Shown one piece after another: positions 43,344 through 52,811 of a stretch of 64,000 nucleotides of DNA. Positions within the stretch are counted from its first letter, which is position 1; the number at the start of each line of letters is the position of its first letter. The stretch is taken from the NCBI GenBank assembly GCA_027459505.1, contig DAIDIE010000023.1:1-64000 (forward strand). The letters run 5' to 3'. The DNA comes from Acidobacteriota bacterium. GTDB taxonomy: Bacteria > Acidobacteriota > Terriglobia > Terriglobales > SCQP01. The translations under genes were made by a program, and so were the position numbers. Below the pieces are notes generated by a model. It did not search any database. It saw only the letters and a list, made by a program, of their open reading frames with translations, and was not told the DNA's origin.

Positions 43344-43477
43344 GGGGACTTTTCCTATTTTCGCATGTTCGCGGACGCGGCAGGCGGTGAAACGCGGATA
43401 GGGAAGTTTAAGCACTCTCCAAACGTGCCCAACGGAAGCGCGTGCCCGGGCCCGATCGGTAGTCGCCGGGCAGGCCG

Positions 43478-43678
43478 CTAGCGGCGGACTTCCAGGTACA
43501 ACAACACCAGCAAGGGGATCGCGCTCCAAATGATTTCGTTGACGAAGCGCTTCCAGGTAGGAATGCCGCGGCGCAACTCCACCACACGCCAAACCAGGAC
43601 GCCGGCGACGCCTAGTGTACAAAGGTGCAGCGTCGCTTCATACAGGCGAGAAGTCATGGCCGGGGGAATGGGATGCAC
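43478..43678 (-). CDS. Small two-helix membrane protein upstream of heme O synthase gene
   Basis: 66 residues from GTG at 43678, or 59 from the ATG at 43657. Two hydrophobic helices (LHLCTLGVAGVLVWRVVEL and EIIWSAIPLLVLLYLEV) flank a basic, Trp-containing loop (RRGIPTWKRFVN). No family was recognised. Coding is supported by the composition and by the co-orientation with ctaB, which begins 134 nt downstream. Confidence 0.6.
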   Translation of the reverse strand: MHPIPPAMTSRLYEATLHLCTLGVAGVLVWRVVELRRGIPTWKRFVNEIIWSAIPLLVLLYLEVRR

Positions 43679-43814
43679 CTCATTCCATTATAGTAGCCAG
43701 CTTCTCCACCGCGCCGCGCCGTTTGCCACTTGAGCTGGATATCGACGCCATTGCTTGGCATGCCCTCGGTAAGGGGCTCTAAAATACATAGTGGTACTGA
43801 TCTCATCCAGCGCC

Positions 43815-43838
43815 GGGCCGTCCGCCGGGCCGTCCGCC
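43815..43838 (+). repeat. Two tandem 12-bp units upstream of serC
   Basis: GGGCCGTCCGCC occurs twice in direct succession, about 65 nt before the serC start. It may be a slippage product; no function is apparent. Confidence 0.8.
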
Positions 43839-43902
43839 GAGTCGTCAAGCCGCTGTTGAGATGGGGCGCCACCCCCACGGGGAACTTATTTCGGGACAAT
43901 TC

Positions 43903-45039
43903 ATGACAGCGACACTGACCTCCAGCCAGAGCGCGGTTGCCTCCGGCAAGCAGCGCATTTTCAACTTCGGCGCCGGTCCGGCCATGCTGCCGGAACCGGT
44001 AATGCAGCGCATTCAGGAGGAGTTTTTAAATTTCCAGGGTATTGGCGCCTCGGTGGTGGAGATCAGTCATCGTTCCAAAGAGTTTGAAGCGGTGGTGGAC
44101 CGCGCCATCGCCTCCTTTCGCGAACTGACCGGGGTGGGAGACGATTACGCGGTATTGTTCGTCACCGGTGGTGCGCGCCTGCAGTTTTCCGCCGTTCCCA
44201 TGAATCTGATCGGCCGAAGCGCGGCGCGCAAAGCGCTTTACGTCGAGTCTGGCGTCTTTTCCGCGCTGGCGGCCAAGGATGCCGCGCCTTATGGCGACGT
44301 CGAAGTGATTGCCAGCAGCAAAGCGCAAGGCTTTGACCGTATCCCGGAAATCGATCCGGAGCGCCTGGCCGAAGATGCCGCCTATCTGCACATCACCACC
44401 AATAACACCGTCTACGGCACACGCTGGAACCGTTTGCCGCAGACGGGCAAGCTGGTGCTGGTGGGCGATATGACCTCCGAGATTCTTTCCCGCACGATTG
44501 ATTTCCAGCGCTTTGGCCTCTTCTACGCCGGTCTGCAGAAAAATCTTGGGGTTTCAGGCGTGGCGCTAGTCGCGGTCCGAAAAGATCTACTCGGCAGCGC
44601 GCTGCCCTGCACGCCTCCCGTACTGAACTATGCGCTGCTGGACAAGTCCAAGTCGATGGTGAACACTCCCAGCACATTTGCGATTTACGTGACCGGGCTG
44701 GTGCTGGAGTGGATGAAGGAAAAGGGCGGAGTGGCGGCGGTTGAAAAGGAAAACAACCAGAAGGCCGAACTGCTCTACGCCGCGATTGACGGCTCCAGCG
44801 GCTTTTACCGCCCGGTGGCGCAGCCCGCGGACCGCTCGACCATGAACGTGACCTTCAAGCTGCCCTCGGAAGAGCTCACGGATCAGTTCATCAAGGGCGC
44901 CGCCAAACAGGGGCTGAAGTTCCTGAAAGGCTACCGCGATGTAGGCGGCATTCGCGCATCGATTTACAACGCCATGCCGCTGGTTGGAGTAGAAGCCCTG
45001 GTGGGATATATGCGGGAGTTTGTGCGCAGCAACGGGTAA
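43903..45039 (+). CDS. serC: Phosphoserine aminotransferase
   Basis: 378 residues from the ATG at 43903; an upstream in-frame ATG at 43861 is less likely. It is a class V PLP aminotransferase: NFGAGPAMLPEPVM at the start, HITTNNTVYGTRWNRLP, GDMTSEILSR, and the PLP lysine in YAGLQKNLGVSG. It catalyses 3-phosphohydroxypyruvate to phosphoserine in serine biosynthesis, and can act in pyridoxal phosphate synthesis. Family length is about 360, as here. It is convergent with the ClC gene. Confidence 0.95.
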   Translation: MTATLTSSQSAVASGKQRIFNFGAGPAMLPEPVMQRIQEEFLNFQGIGASVVEISHRSKEFEAVVDRAIASFRELTGVGDDYAVLFVTGGARLQFSAVPMNLIGRSAARKALYVESGVFSALAAKDAAPYGDVEVIASSKAQGFDRIPEIDPERLAEDAAYLHITTNNTVYGTRWNRLPQTGKLVLVGDMTSEILSRTIDFQRFGLFYAGLQKNLGVSGVALVAVRKDLLGSALPCTPPVLNYALLDKSKSMVNTPSTFAIYVTGLVLEWMKEKGGVAAVEKENNQKAELLYAAIDGSSGFYRPVAQPADRSTMNVTFKLPSEELTDQFIKGAAKQGLKFLKGYRDVGGIRASIYNAMPLVGVEALVGYMREFVRSNG

Positions 45040-45072
45040 AGGGGGCGCTTCCTGGCCCGCGCTATGTTGAGC

Positions 45073-45107
45073 AGAGCCCGCATGGGGAATTTCCCAGTGC
45101 GGGCTCT
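45073..45107. terminator. Long inverted repeat between convergent serC and ClC genes
   Basis: AGAGCCCGCA and TGCGGGCTCT form a 10-bp stem, extended by TGGGGAA/TTCCCA inner pairs. There is no strong T-run on either strand. The position supports a bidirectional terminator. Confidence 0.65.
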
Positions 45108-45119
45108 CATGCTTTCCCC

Positions 45120-46883
45120 CTACAGTTTCGCTTCGACGTGCGAGGGTTCCGCAGGCTGCGCGCCCGAGGCGAAGCCCAGGGCGCGCATGACATCAGGGGT
45201 GGTGATGATGCCCACCAACTCGCGCGAGTCCAGGCGGCTGACCACGGCCAGGGCGGGATGGCCTTGGCCCAGTAATTGGAGTGATTGATAGAGCGACTGA
45301 TCGGGGTAGACCAGGATTTCCGCATCCCACTCCGACAGTTCCCCCATGGTGACCTCTTCGCGATGCGAGGCGATGGCTTCGGTGATGCGAGCGGCGGCGA
45401 CGGTGCCAGCGAAGCGGTCGCGGTCCATCACGGGGAAGACCGGCTGGGTGGAGTCCTGAACGCGGGCGGCGACGTCGCGCACGCTCTCCTGGGCACTGAA
45501 GGCGATAAAACTGCCTGGTACGGCGTCGGCGTTGGTGAGTTGCCGCAGCACCCCCTCGCTGCGGTGCGTGGGGAGCACAATGCCGTCCTGGCGGGCCAGC
45601 GCCTCGTAAATGCCCTCATGCTGCATGCGCACGGCGATCACGTAAGCGGTCATGTTGGCCACCATCAGCGGCAGGATGAGGTTGTAATCCAGCGTGACCT
45701 CGAAAATCATGAAGATCGAGGTCATGGGCGTGCGGTTGATTCCGGCGAACATCGTGCCCATGCCGATCAGGGCGTAAGCGCCAACGCTGCTGAGCTGTGA
45801 GGCGGGAAACAGCGTATGAGCGATGGCCCCGACGCTGCCGCCGACCATGGCCCCCATGTAGAGCGATGGCGCAAAGACGCCGCCGGCGTTTCCAGTGGCG
45901 TAGCAGACGCCGGTGGCGACGATCTTGAAGAGCGCCAGCCAGAGCATCACACCCAGCAGCATGTGTCCGTCCAGAACTGTGTTCACAGTGTCATAGCCGA
46001 CGCTGAGAATCTGGGGAAAGGCCAGGGCCATCACCCCGACCACAAACGCCCCGCTGACCGGCAGCCAACGGCGGAGGATGGGCCGCGTGCGCAGCAGCCG
46101 CGCGCGGCCGCGCAGCAAGCCCTCAGTGAAAGCGACCGATAGCACGCCTCCCACCACGCCCAGCACGGCGAAAATGATCAGCTCCGAAGGGCCGCCGGTT
46201 TCAAAGGTGGGCACATGAAATAAGGGGCCCGGTCCCAGAAACCAGCGCGAAACAATCACCGCGACCACCGCCGCCACCACCGTGGAGCCGAGTAGCGGAG
46301 TATTGAGGTCGCCGACAATTTCTTCCAACGTGAACAGGACGGCGGTGATGGGAGCGTTAAAAACGGCGGCCAAGCCGGCGGCAGCGCCAATCGGCACGAG
46401 TTGTTGCAGGCGCTCTTTCGGCTGTGATGTCAGACGTCCGATCAGCGAGGCGATGCCTGCGCCAATGTGCAGCGCCGGGCCTTCCGGGCCCATAGACTGG
46501 CCCGAGCCAATGCCGATGCCAGAAGCAAAAAACTTGCCGAGCGTGCTGCGCAGCGGGATGTATCCATCGCGCGCGACCACGGCGATTTTGGTATGCGCCA
46601 CCCCGCTGCCCCGGGCCTCCGGCAGCAGGTTCAGGATGAGCGCCGCCACCACACCGCCAGCGGTGACAATCGCCACCACCCGCCAGTCCCGATGGCTGAA
46701 CAAGTTCACCCGCGCGAACAGATGGTGGAATAGGTATTCCAGGAAGATGTGGTACAGGACGGCGGTAAAGCCGGCCAGCGCGCCGGTTCCAATGGAGATA
46801 ACCAGAAAGGCGCGCCGTTGGTGAAGATTGAGGAATTGGCGCAGGCGGACCAGGCTAATTTCCGGTCTTCGTGGTCTTGACAT
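45120..46883 (-). CDS. ClC-family chloride channel/antiporter with CBS domains
   Basis: A 587-residue protein. The ClC membrane core (about 25-430) shows GSGVAHTK (selectivity region), GQSMGPEGPALHIGA, which keeps the gating glutamate of the GxEGP motif, and NAGGVFAPSLYMGA. Two CBS domains follow (about 440-570), for nucleotide or ionic-strength sensing. Family members move Cl- as channels or as Cl-/H+ exchangers; the retained gating glutamate makes exchange possible. The start codon overlaps the upstream CoA-binding gene stop (TGATG), indicating translational coupling. Confidence 0.93.
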   Translation of the reverse strand: MSRPRRPEISLVRLRQFLNLHQRRAFLVISIGTGALAGFTAVLYHIFLEYLFHHLFARVNLFSHRDWRVVAIVTAGGVVAALILNLLPEARGSGVAHTKIAVVARDGYIPLRSTLGKFFASGIGIGSGQSMGPEGPALHIGAGIASLIGRLTSQPKERLQQLVPIGAAAGLAAVFNAPITAVLFTLEEIVGDLNTPLLGSTVVAAVVAVIVSRWFLGPGPLFHVPTFETGGPSELIIFAVLGVVGGVLSVAFTEGLLRGRARLLRTRPILRRWLPVSGAFVVGVMALAFPQILSVGYDTVNTVLDGHMLLGVMLWLALFKIVATGVCYATGNAGGVFAPSLYMGAMVGGSVGAIAHTLFPASQLSSVGAYALIGMGTMFAGINRTPMTSIFMIFEVTLDYNLILPLMVANMTAYVIAVRMQHEGIYEALARQDGIVLPTHRSEGVLRQLTNADAVPGSFIAFSAQESVRDVAARVQDSTQPVFPVMDRDRFAGTVAAARITEAIASHREEVTMGELSEWDAEILVYPDQSLYQSLQLLGQGHPALAVVSRLDSRELVGIITTPDVMRALGFASGAQPAEPSHVEAKL

Positions 46884-47287
46884 CAGCGGGCGCCGCTCCT
46901 CAGACGGGCATGTTCCTTGTAAATGCAGCGGTTGGCGACAACGCGTAATCCGGCCTCGCGGGCCTTAGCTTCGGCTGCCGGATGGGAAATGCCTTCCTGA
47001 AGCCAGACGGCTTTGGCATGGACGGCAATGGCTTCATCGACCACTGGCGGCACCGCTTCCGGGCGCCGGAAGACGTTCACCACATCGATAGGCATAGGTA
47101 TGTCACTCAGGCGGACGTACGCTTTCTCGCCCAGCACTTCGGTTTCCCTGGGGTGCACGGGGATGATGCGGTAACCCTGCCGCTGCATGTATTGGCTGAC
47201 GCCAAAGGCCGGGCGGGAAACATCGCTGGAAAGGCCAACCACGGCGATCGTCTTCGCCTCCAGCAGGATTTGTGCGGCCTCGTCCAT
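46883..47287 (-). CDS. CoA-binding protein (YccU-like)
   Basis: A 134-residue small Rossmann-like protein. AVVGLSSDVSRPAFGVSQYM and GYRIIPVHPRETEVLGEKAY match the CoA_binding_2 domain, related to succinyl-CoA synthetase alpha N-terminus; DVVNVFRRPEAVPPVVDEA and VWLQEGISHPAAEAKAREAG complete the fold. No catalytic activity is known for the family. It is the first gene of a two-gene unit with the ClC transporter. Confidence 0.9.
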   Translation of the reverse strand: MDEAAQILLEAKTIAVVGLSSDVSRPAFGVSQYMQRQGYRIIPVHPRETEVLGEKAYVRLSDIPMPIDVVNVFRRPEAVPPVVDEAIAVHAKAVWLQEGISHPAAEAKAREAGLRVVANRCIYKEHARLRSGAR

Positions 47288-47393
47288 TCATCAATGATAA
47301 GGCGCGCGGGCGGTTGAACGGAAATGGAGGGCGAAATTGCGATGGAAACGCGGCCGCTTCCTTCTGGTAGAGCGCGGAGCCCCGAAGGCCATC

Positions 47394-47446
47394 GAGCCCC
47401 GGCCGGACCCCGAAGCGGGCGGAATAAAAGCGGCCGTGCCGCCGGG
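47394..47446 (+). repeat. Dispersed repeat R2, solo module b (copy 3)
   Basis: The segment matches 16741-16795: a CCCCGGCCGGACCCCGAAGC-type stem followed by GGAATAAAAGCGGCCGTGCC and a GCGGC/GCCGC hairpin. Module a is absent. It lies between two minus-strand genes, 22 nt downstream of the transglutaminase-like gene's stop, reading opposite to both. Confidence 0.78.
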
Positions 47447-47467
47447 GGCTGAAGGGTCGTCGCCTCC

Positions 47468-49465
47468 CTAGCGCTGCAGCGGCAAAGGCCGGTCCAGTTC
47501 GCGGTCGGCGCGTAGCCAGAAGCGGCGGAAGGTGGGGTACTGATCGGGGCTGATCTGCAGCGCCTGCTGTACCACGTTGGTGTCAATGCGGAGCCAGCCG
47601 CGCTGGCACTGGCTACGGATCTGGATCGCGCCAAAGGGCGCGCTTTCACTCCAGCTATTGGCCGCGGCGCAATGTGCGGCGCCCACCTGGAAAAGCAGCG
47701 TCTGCTCCGATTGCCAACGCAGATCCAGAAATTTCGCCTGATCGCGCAGCCGCTCGCTGGCCAGGTTGGAGGCGTACTGGCGGCGAATCCAAGCCGCGGT
47801 CATGGCGGCCCCGTGAGCGGGAATAAAAGCGCGGAAGCCCAGATGAACAGTGTTGCCGCCGTCGCTCAGACCGTAGCGGAGAGCGAGGACGCGGGCTTGG
47901 GGGAAGTAGTAGTCCAGCCACTGCCGGAACTCATTGCGGCGCCCCTGGGGAGAAGCGTACTGTTCGCGCATGCCGGGCGCATCGGCGCCACGGACGATAA
48001 TGGCCCCCACCGCCAGCCAGCCCCCGTGGCGGCGGTAAAGGCGCACCGTCCGTTGCGTGTCGTTGTCGCGCGGCGTTGCAAATGGAATCTGGCGCAAACT
48101 CGTGCTGGGAGCGGCGATGATCAGCGCCATGGCGCCCTGGTCGGAGGACGGCAATTCCCCGAAATGCAGTTCGGGGGCGGTGGTGTCCAGCCATGTGTTC
48201 CAGAGCGGCAGATAAACCACCGCGTGATCAAACGCTGCCAGGGTGGCGGCGCCGTTGAGTACCTGTCCCATGCGGCGCGTGCGCACGAGGGCCACTTCAG
48301 CGGGTATGCCTTCCGCCCGCAGCCAAGTCGAAAATAGCAGAGCGCCATCCTTGCAGTCGCCGCGCTGCGCCTGCAGCACGCTTTGCACCTGGCGGGGCAC
48401 ATAGGCGTGCACCGCGTCTTCATCGCCCAGGTAAGAAAGATGCTGGGAGAGATAGTTCCACACCGCCCGGACGGTGTCGCGCTGATTGCGGCGGGGCGGC
48501 ACCAGTGTCAGGAACTCGTGACGCAATGCCGGCGTCAACTGGGAACGCCGCTGCAGCCAGCCTTCGTACCAGTGCGCCAGTTTCGGCCAGGTGTTGAAAC
48601 TGGAGACCTGCACGTACGGAGATTGGTCGGTGATGGAAGGACCGTTGCTGTCAACGAAACAGGGCTGATAGGGGCCACCCTCCCAGGTCCAGATGTAGGC
48701 CCCGTCTTTGGCGCGCCGCGCTTGCGGGGGCGCCAGGCGGCTCTGCGTGACCGCTAAGGGGCGCGAGGAGCGCAGGACATAGCGAACGCGCAGCACCGGA
48801 TAGGTGCCACGAAACGCGTACAGATCGCCCAGGTAGTGGTTGCCCAGCACCGCCCAACTGGTGGGATGAACCGGGGTCAACACATAAATCACTTCAATCA
48901 GATCACCCGGCCGCAACTGCGGGAAACGCAGACGGCGGGAGCGGTTGCCAGTCGACTCCGGGTTGGAGTCGCCATCGTCGCTGCCGTTCTGTATGCTGCC
49001 GTCCAGGTGGTGCACCTGCAGACGCCAGAGGTGAAACTCGGTGCGCGACGCGTCGTACCAGATATCGTCTACGCCAAACAGGTTGGCGCCGGCCTGGTTC
49101 TGAATCCGGAAAACGCGCTGAATGACCTGGTAGGAGAGTCCGTTATTGCCGATGCGCTCACTGCGCAGGCGATAGAGTTCGACAACCGGCTGCTGCGACA
49201 ACGCATCCGGCACGGCGGGGACGTTCCGTAAATCGAGTAGCTCAGGCGTTGTAGCTTGCACCTGGGCATCCATTTGTGCCTGCAGGATCGTGGCTGGGCG
49301 CAGTTGGCGTGCCGGGAGGTGGCTGCTGGCATCGACATCGCCCGGGTTGGATGTGGCGGTTGCAGGCGCGGCGGCTTGCAGCGGCGCAGCCAGCAACAGT
49401 GCGGCCAACAGCCACTGCAGCGGACGCGGATTGCGATAAAAGTTGTACAGAACCGGCCCCCACAC
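47468..49465 (-). CDS. Exported DUF3857/transglutaminase-like protein
   Basis: 665 residues from GTG at 49465, which has GGGGAA upstream; TTG at 49492 is an alternative. A signal or anchor (about 16-35, WLLAALLLAAPLQAAA) precedes a DUF3857 beta-sandwich (about 90-270). A transglutaminase-like core follows (about 310-440) with Cys in QRGDCKDGALLFST, His in AAFDHAVVYLPLW and Asp in WLDTTAPE. A C-terminal DUF2569/3858-like beta part follows. Such proteins are envelope-associated and abundant in Bacteroidetes and Acidobacteria; whether this one cross-links or cleaves is unknown. Confidence 0.88.
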   Translation of the reverse strand: MWGPVLYNFYRNPRPLQWLLAALLLAAPLQAAAPATATSNPGDVDASSHLPARQLRPATILQAQMDAQVQATTPELLDLRNVPAVPDALSQQPVVELYRLRSERIGNNGLSYQVIQRVFRIQNQAGANLFGVDDIWYDASRTEFHLWRLQVHHLDGSIQNGSDDGDSNPESTGNRSRRLRFPQLRPGDLIEVIYVLTPVHPTSWAVLGNHYLGDLYAFRGTYPVLRVRYVLRSSRPLAVTQSRLAPPQARRAKDGAYIWTWEGGPYQPCFVDSNGPSITDQSPYVQVSSFNTWPKLAHWYEGWLQRRSQLTPALRHEFLTLVPPRRNQRDTVRAVWNYLSQHLSYLGDEDAVHAYVPRQVQSVLQAQRGDCKDGALLFSTWLRAEGIPAEVALVRTRRMGQVLNGAATLAAFDHAVVYLPLWNTWLDTTAPELHFGELPSSDQGAMALIIAAPSTSLRQIPFATPRDNDTQRTVRLYRRHGGWLAVGAIIVRGADAPGMREQYASPQGRRNEFRQWLDYYFPQARVLALRYGLSDGGNTVHLGFRAFIPAHGAAMTAAWIRRQYASNLASERLRDQAKFLDLRWQSEQTLLFQVGAAHCAAANSWSESAPFGAIQIRSQCQRGWLRIDTNVVQQALQISPDQYPTFRRFWLRADRELDRPLPLQR

Positions 49466-49638
49466 CGGTCTTCCCCTTGCGGCAGGAGTCAACCAGAGCT
49501 GTTTTGGATAGGCCTAGTGTGCCGTTGCGATGAAGTACATCGAATCAGGTGTTTTGCTTAGGCGGGTGGATAGGTGGGCTGAGGGGTAGTACAGGTGGGG
49601 CAAAGGCTTGTCGGTCGCCGCTGGTGCGTGGGGGTGGC

Positions 49639-50331
49639 CTAGAAGTGATTGAGCAGGTCGGCAAAGCGCTCCAGTTGCAAAAACGTCGGAGCTTCGCGCA
49701 CTCCCTCCAGCAGCGGCTCGTGTTCCAGTATCCAGGTGTGCGGGTGGGGGATAAACACCGTGCCCAGACCGGCCTCAAACGCGGGGTTGATATCGGACTT
49801 GGGGCTGTTGCCGACCATCCAGAGAAACTCACCCGCGGCAAATTCCCGTTGCGCCTCCCGGTAGACCTGCGCCGTCTTTTCCGGCAGCACCTTTTCCGCC
49901 ACAAAGTACTGGCGCAGACCGGAGCGGCGGATTTTGCTGCTCTGTTCGGCGTAGTCGCCCTTGGTGAACATGACCAGGCGGCAGCGGCTCGAAAGCCGCT
50001 CCAGGGTATCGACCACGCCCGGGAGCAGGTCGATCGGTTCATGCATGATGGCCATGGCCAGCGAGAAAATCTCCTCCAACTGCGCATCACTGGGTGGCTC
50101 TTCCGCCATTTCCTGAAAGGCGGTGAGCAGGGCGGAGGCGAAGCTGGCCGTGCCATAGCCCTGGGCGAGAATGGCCTCGCGTTCGATCACGTTCAGACGG
50201 CCGCGAATCTCCGCCGCCGGGAGCCGGGAATGGTTGAGCGCGGACATGAAATGGGCAATCACGCGCTCGAAGTAGATGTTGTTTTCCCAGAGCGTGTCGT
50301 CGGCATCGATGAGCAGAACGGGTTTGGCCAC
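49639..50331 (-). CDS. HAD-superfamily hydrolase
   Basis: A 230-residue protein starting at GTG 50331. Motif I is DADDTLW (nucleophile Asp9, acid Asp11), motif II is MFTKGD, motif III is near VLPEKT and motif IV is VGNSPKSDINPA. An alpha-helical cap lies between motifs I and II (about 20-95). Relatives are phosphatases of small phosphorylated metabolites; the substrate is not clear. It is downstream (36 nt) of the APC permease gene on the same strand, so the two may form an operon. Confidence 0.9.
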   Translation of the reverse strand: MAKPVLLIDADDTLWENNIYFERVIAHFMSALNHSRLPAAEIRGRLNVIEREAILAQGYGTASFASALLTAFQEMAEEPPSDAQLEEIFSLAMAIMHEPIDLLPGVVDTLERLSSRCRLVMFTKGDYAEQSSKIRRSGLRQYFVAEKVLPEKTAQVYREAQREFAAGEFLWMVGNSPKSDINPAFEAGLGTVFIPHPHTWILEHEPLLEGVREAPTFLQLERFADLLNHF

Positions 50332-50367
50332 CTGATCATTTTATGGGGATGCGGGCTGACGGGCGCC

Positions 50368-51732
50368 CTATTCGCCCGGCGCCGGGATCGGCCGCCGTCT
50401 TTCTGCCGCTTCCCAGAGAAAAAACAGCAGAATCCCGCAAACCACCAGAACCAGAGCGGTGAGCAGGCTGGCGCGGCTGGCGCCCAGCAGGATCAGCAGC
50501 CATCCTGACAGCGCAAGGAGGGTGGTGGCGGGGAACAGCGGCGTGCGAAAGGGCAGGCGCAGTCCGCTGCGGCGCAAAGCGAACTGGGCGGCGATCTGTG
50601 GCAGGAACTTCATCAGAATCTGCAGCACGACCAGATATTCAATAATGCGACTGAGCGGGAACAGGCACGCGCCCATGGCGAGTACCGCGGTCAGCGTCAC
50701 GGCGGCGGCGGGAAACTGGCGGCGATGCACGCGTGCGAACAATGCAAAGAAATTGCCGTCCTGCGCGGCCGCGAAAGGGACGCGGGAATAGCCCAGCATG
50801 CCGGCAAATAATGAAGCGATGCCCACGATAAGAATGAGCACCGTGGCGGCGTCGGCCCATCCTGACCCCGCCGCGGCGGTCAGAACGCGCGTGATGATGG
50901 CGTGGGAGCGCAGAATGCTGGACATGGGCAAGGCCATCACCACCACTGTCGTCAGCCCCCAGTAAAGCAGCGCAACCGCCCCAATCGACCACAACGTGGC
51001 GCGCGGAATGACGCGCTCCGGCCGGCGCACTTCGCTGGCGAAGTAGTTCACCGTCCAGTACCCTGCGTAGTCGTACATGGCGAAACGGGTCGCCTTGCTG
51101 AGTCCTTCCAGGGCGGCGGCGCCATGGGGCCACTGCGCCCAGTGCAGCAGTGGCGCCACGCGATACAGCGCCAGGTGGGTGCTGGTCGCACTAAACAGCA
51201 GCGCGATGACCGCGACCAGGCAGCCGCCCATCAGAAACGAAAGCCCGCGCGTCCGGGCCAGGTTGCGATAGAGAAGGAGCAGACACAGGGCCAGCATCCC
51301 CATCGCCAGCACGGGCAGGCTCCGTGCCGGAAGCGAAAACAGACTGCGCGTATAGGCCGCCAGCCCCACCGCGCCGGCCGCCAGCGACAACGGTGCGGTG
51401 AGCAGTATCTGCCAAACGAACAGAAAGACCACGCAGCGGCCCGTGCGGCTGGCGCCGAAGGCGGTCTGCAGGTACGCATACGGGCCGCCCGCCTTGGGCA
51501 GGGCTGAACCTAGCTCCGCCCAGATCAGTCCATCGCAGCTCGCCAGCAGGGCCCCGAGCACCCAGCCAGCCAGCGCGGGGGCGCCGTTCATGGTGGCCAG
51601 CAGCAGCGGCAGGGTGATAAACGGGCCAATGCCGACCATGTGCAGCACGTTCAAGGTGGCGGCGTGGACCCCGCCAACGTTGCGGGGCAGGTCACCTGCT
51701 GAGGTGGGCGGGTTGGTCAGGGATTTTTGCAC
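50368..51732 (-). CDS. APC-family amino acid/polyamine permease
   Basis: A 454-residue protein starting at GTG 51732. Twelve or so hydrophobic helices are present. The first contains the APC unwound-helix motif (MVGIGPFITLPLLLATMNGA), followed by an outward-facing AELGSALPKAGGPYAYLQTA. It would import amino acids or amines by proton or ion coupling. The specificity cannot be assigned. It is divergent from the YIP1 gene with 136 nt between start codons. Confidence 0.92.
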   Translation of the reverse strand: MQKSLTNPPTSAGDLPRNVGGVHAATLNVLHMVGIGPFITLPLLLATMNGAPALAGWVLGALLASCDGLIWAELGSALPKAGGPYAYLQTAFGASRTGRCVVFLFVWQILLTAPLSLAAGAVGLAAYTRSLFSLPARSLPVLAMGMLALCLLLLYRNLARTRGLSFLMGGCLVAVIALLFSATSTHLALYRVAPLLHWAQWPHGAAALEGLSKATRFAMYDYAGYWTVNYFASEVRRPERVIPRATLWSIGAVALLYWGLTTVVVMALPMSSILRSHAIITRVLTAAAGSGWADAATVLILIVGIASLFAGMLGYSRVPFAAAQDGNFFALFARVHRRQFPAAAVTLTAVLAMGACLFPLSRIIEYLVVLQILMKFLPQIAAQFALRRSGLRLPFRTPLFPATTLLALSGWLLILLGASRASLLTALVLVVCGILLFFLWEAAERRRPIPAPGE

Positions 51733-51868
51733 CGTCAGACTAACCTAGCAGACGCCGCCTTGCGCAAGCACGACGGCATCCATGAAATGCCTCATAATGA
51801 TGGGGCTATTCAGGACGGCTTAGAAGCGCATGACGCGGGGCCTCGCATGGGCCAAGCGGGAACTTCTT

Positions 51869-52609
51869 ATGGGAACAACCGATTCAGCACTTGTTGCAGC
51901 CGGAAACAACAACAGGCGCCTTTCGTCCGCCGGTCGTATTGCCGGCATCTTTTACGCTCCCGGCGCGGTGTTCGAGGATATTGGCCGCGAGCCGCACATG
52001 TTTTTGTGCATGGGGCTGGAAGCGCTGCTGGCGTTCCTCGGCGGCTGGGTAGTTCTCAACCGGGTGGGGGTGAACGCCATCCTGCAGCAGAACATTGCGC
52101 AGTCTGGCCGGCCGGCGCCGCCACCCCAGGCGATGGCGGCAGCAGCGATGGGCATTCGGGTGAGCTTTCTGCTGGCGCCGCTCGGGGTTGTGCTGATGCT
52201 GCTGGTTTTAGCGGGGCTGTTTCTGGGTTGCGTCAATTTCATTCTCGGCCAGGAACTGCGTTACAAGACCATGCTGGCGGTGACTGCTCACGCTTGGCTG
52301 CCACTGCTGGCGCTTGCCAACGTGCTGGCAATGATCGCGATTCTGTTGAGCGCGCATCCGCACCAATTCGCCATCCTGAATCCGCTGGCCACCAATATCT
52401 CGTTTTTCTTCGATCCGGCCACCACCCCCAAGGTGCTCTACGTGGCGGGTCAGCAGTTCGACGTCCTGGTGTTGTGGGCGTTGGGGCTACTGGCCTTAGG
52501 GATTCACAAAGTGGGTCAGAATGTGAAACTCGGTTCCGCGCTCGGCCTGGTGGGTGGGATGTGGGGACTCTGGTTACTCGTGCGGGTGGCCATTGCCGCC
52601 CTAATGTAA
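51869..52609 (+). CDS. YIP1-family membrane protein
   Basis: The protein has 246 residues from the ATG at 51869; an in-frame upstream start at 51830 is possible. The N-terminal soluble segment contains RIAGIFYAPGAVFEDIGREP, the entry motif of Yip1 domains, and is followed by five predicted membrane helices (about 45-65, 95-125, 140-165, 205-222 and 228-245). The function of bacterial Yip1 proteins is not defined. It stands alone, with the sensor kinase gene starting 202 nt downstream. Confidence 0.85.
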   Translation: MGTTDSALVAAGNNNRRLSSAGRIAGIFYAPGAVFEDIGREPHMFLCMGLEALLAFLGGWVVLNRVGVNAILQQNIAQSGRPAPPPQAMAAAAMGIRVSFLLAPLGVVLMLLVLAGLFLGCVNFILGQELRYKTMLAVTAHAWLPLLALANVLAMIAILLSAHPHQFAILNPLATNISFFFDPATTPKVLYVAGQQFDVLVLWALGLLALGIHKVGQNVKLGSALGLVGGMWGLWLLVRVAIAALM

Positions 52610-52811
52610 GCGTGTAAATGGCTGTCCAAAAGGCCAGTTGGTGAATCAAGGTGGTCACGCGAAGGCGCTCTGCCGGCAAATGGTTTGTGGCGGCCGGCAT
52701 GGTAGAGTGGCGCGAGCTGGTTCCCACCGGGGCGCTGGCAAGCAGAGCGCACCGCTTGTGCGCCTGGAATTCAGTCGAGAAAGATGGAAGTCCGGAAAGT
52801 TCCTCTACCGC

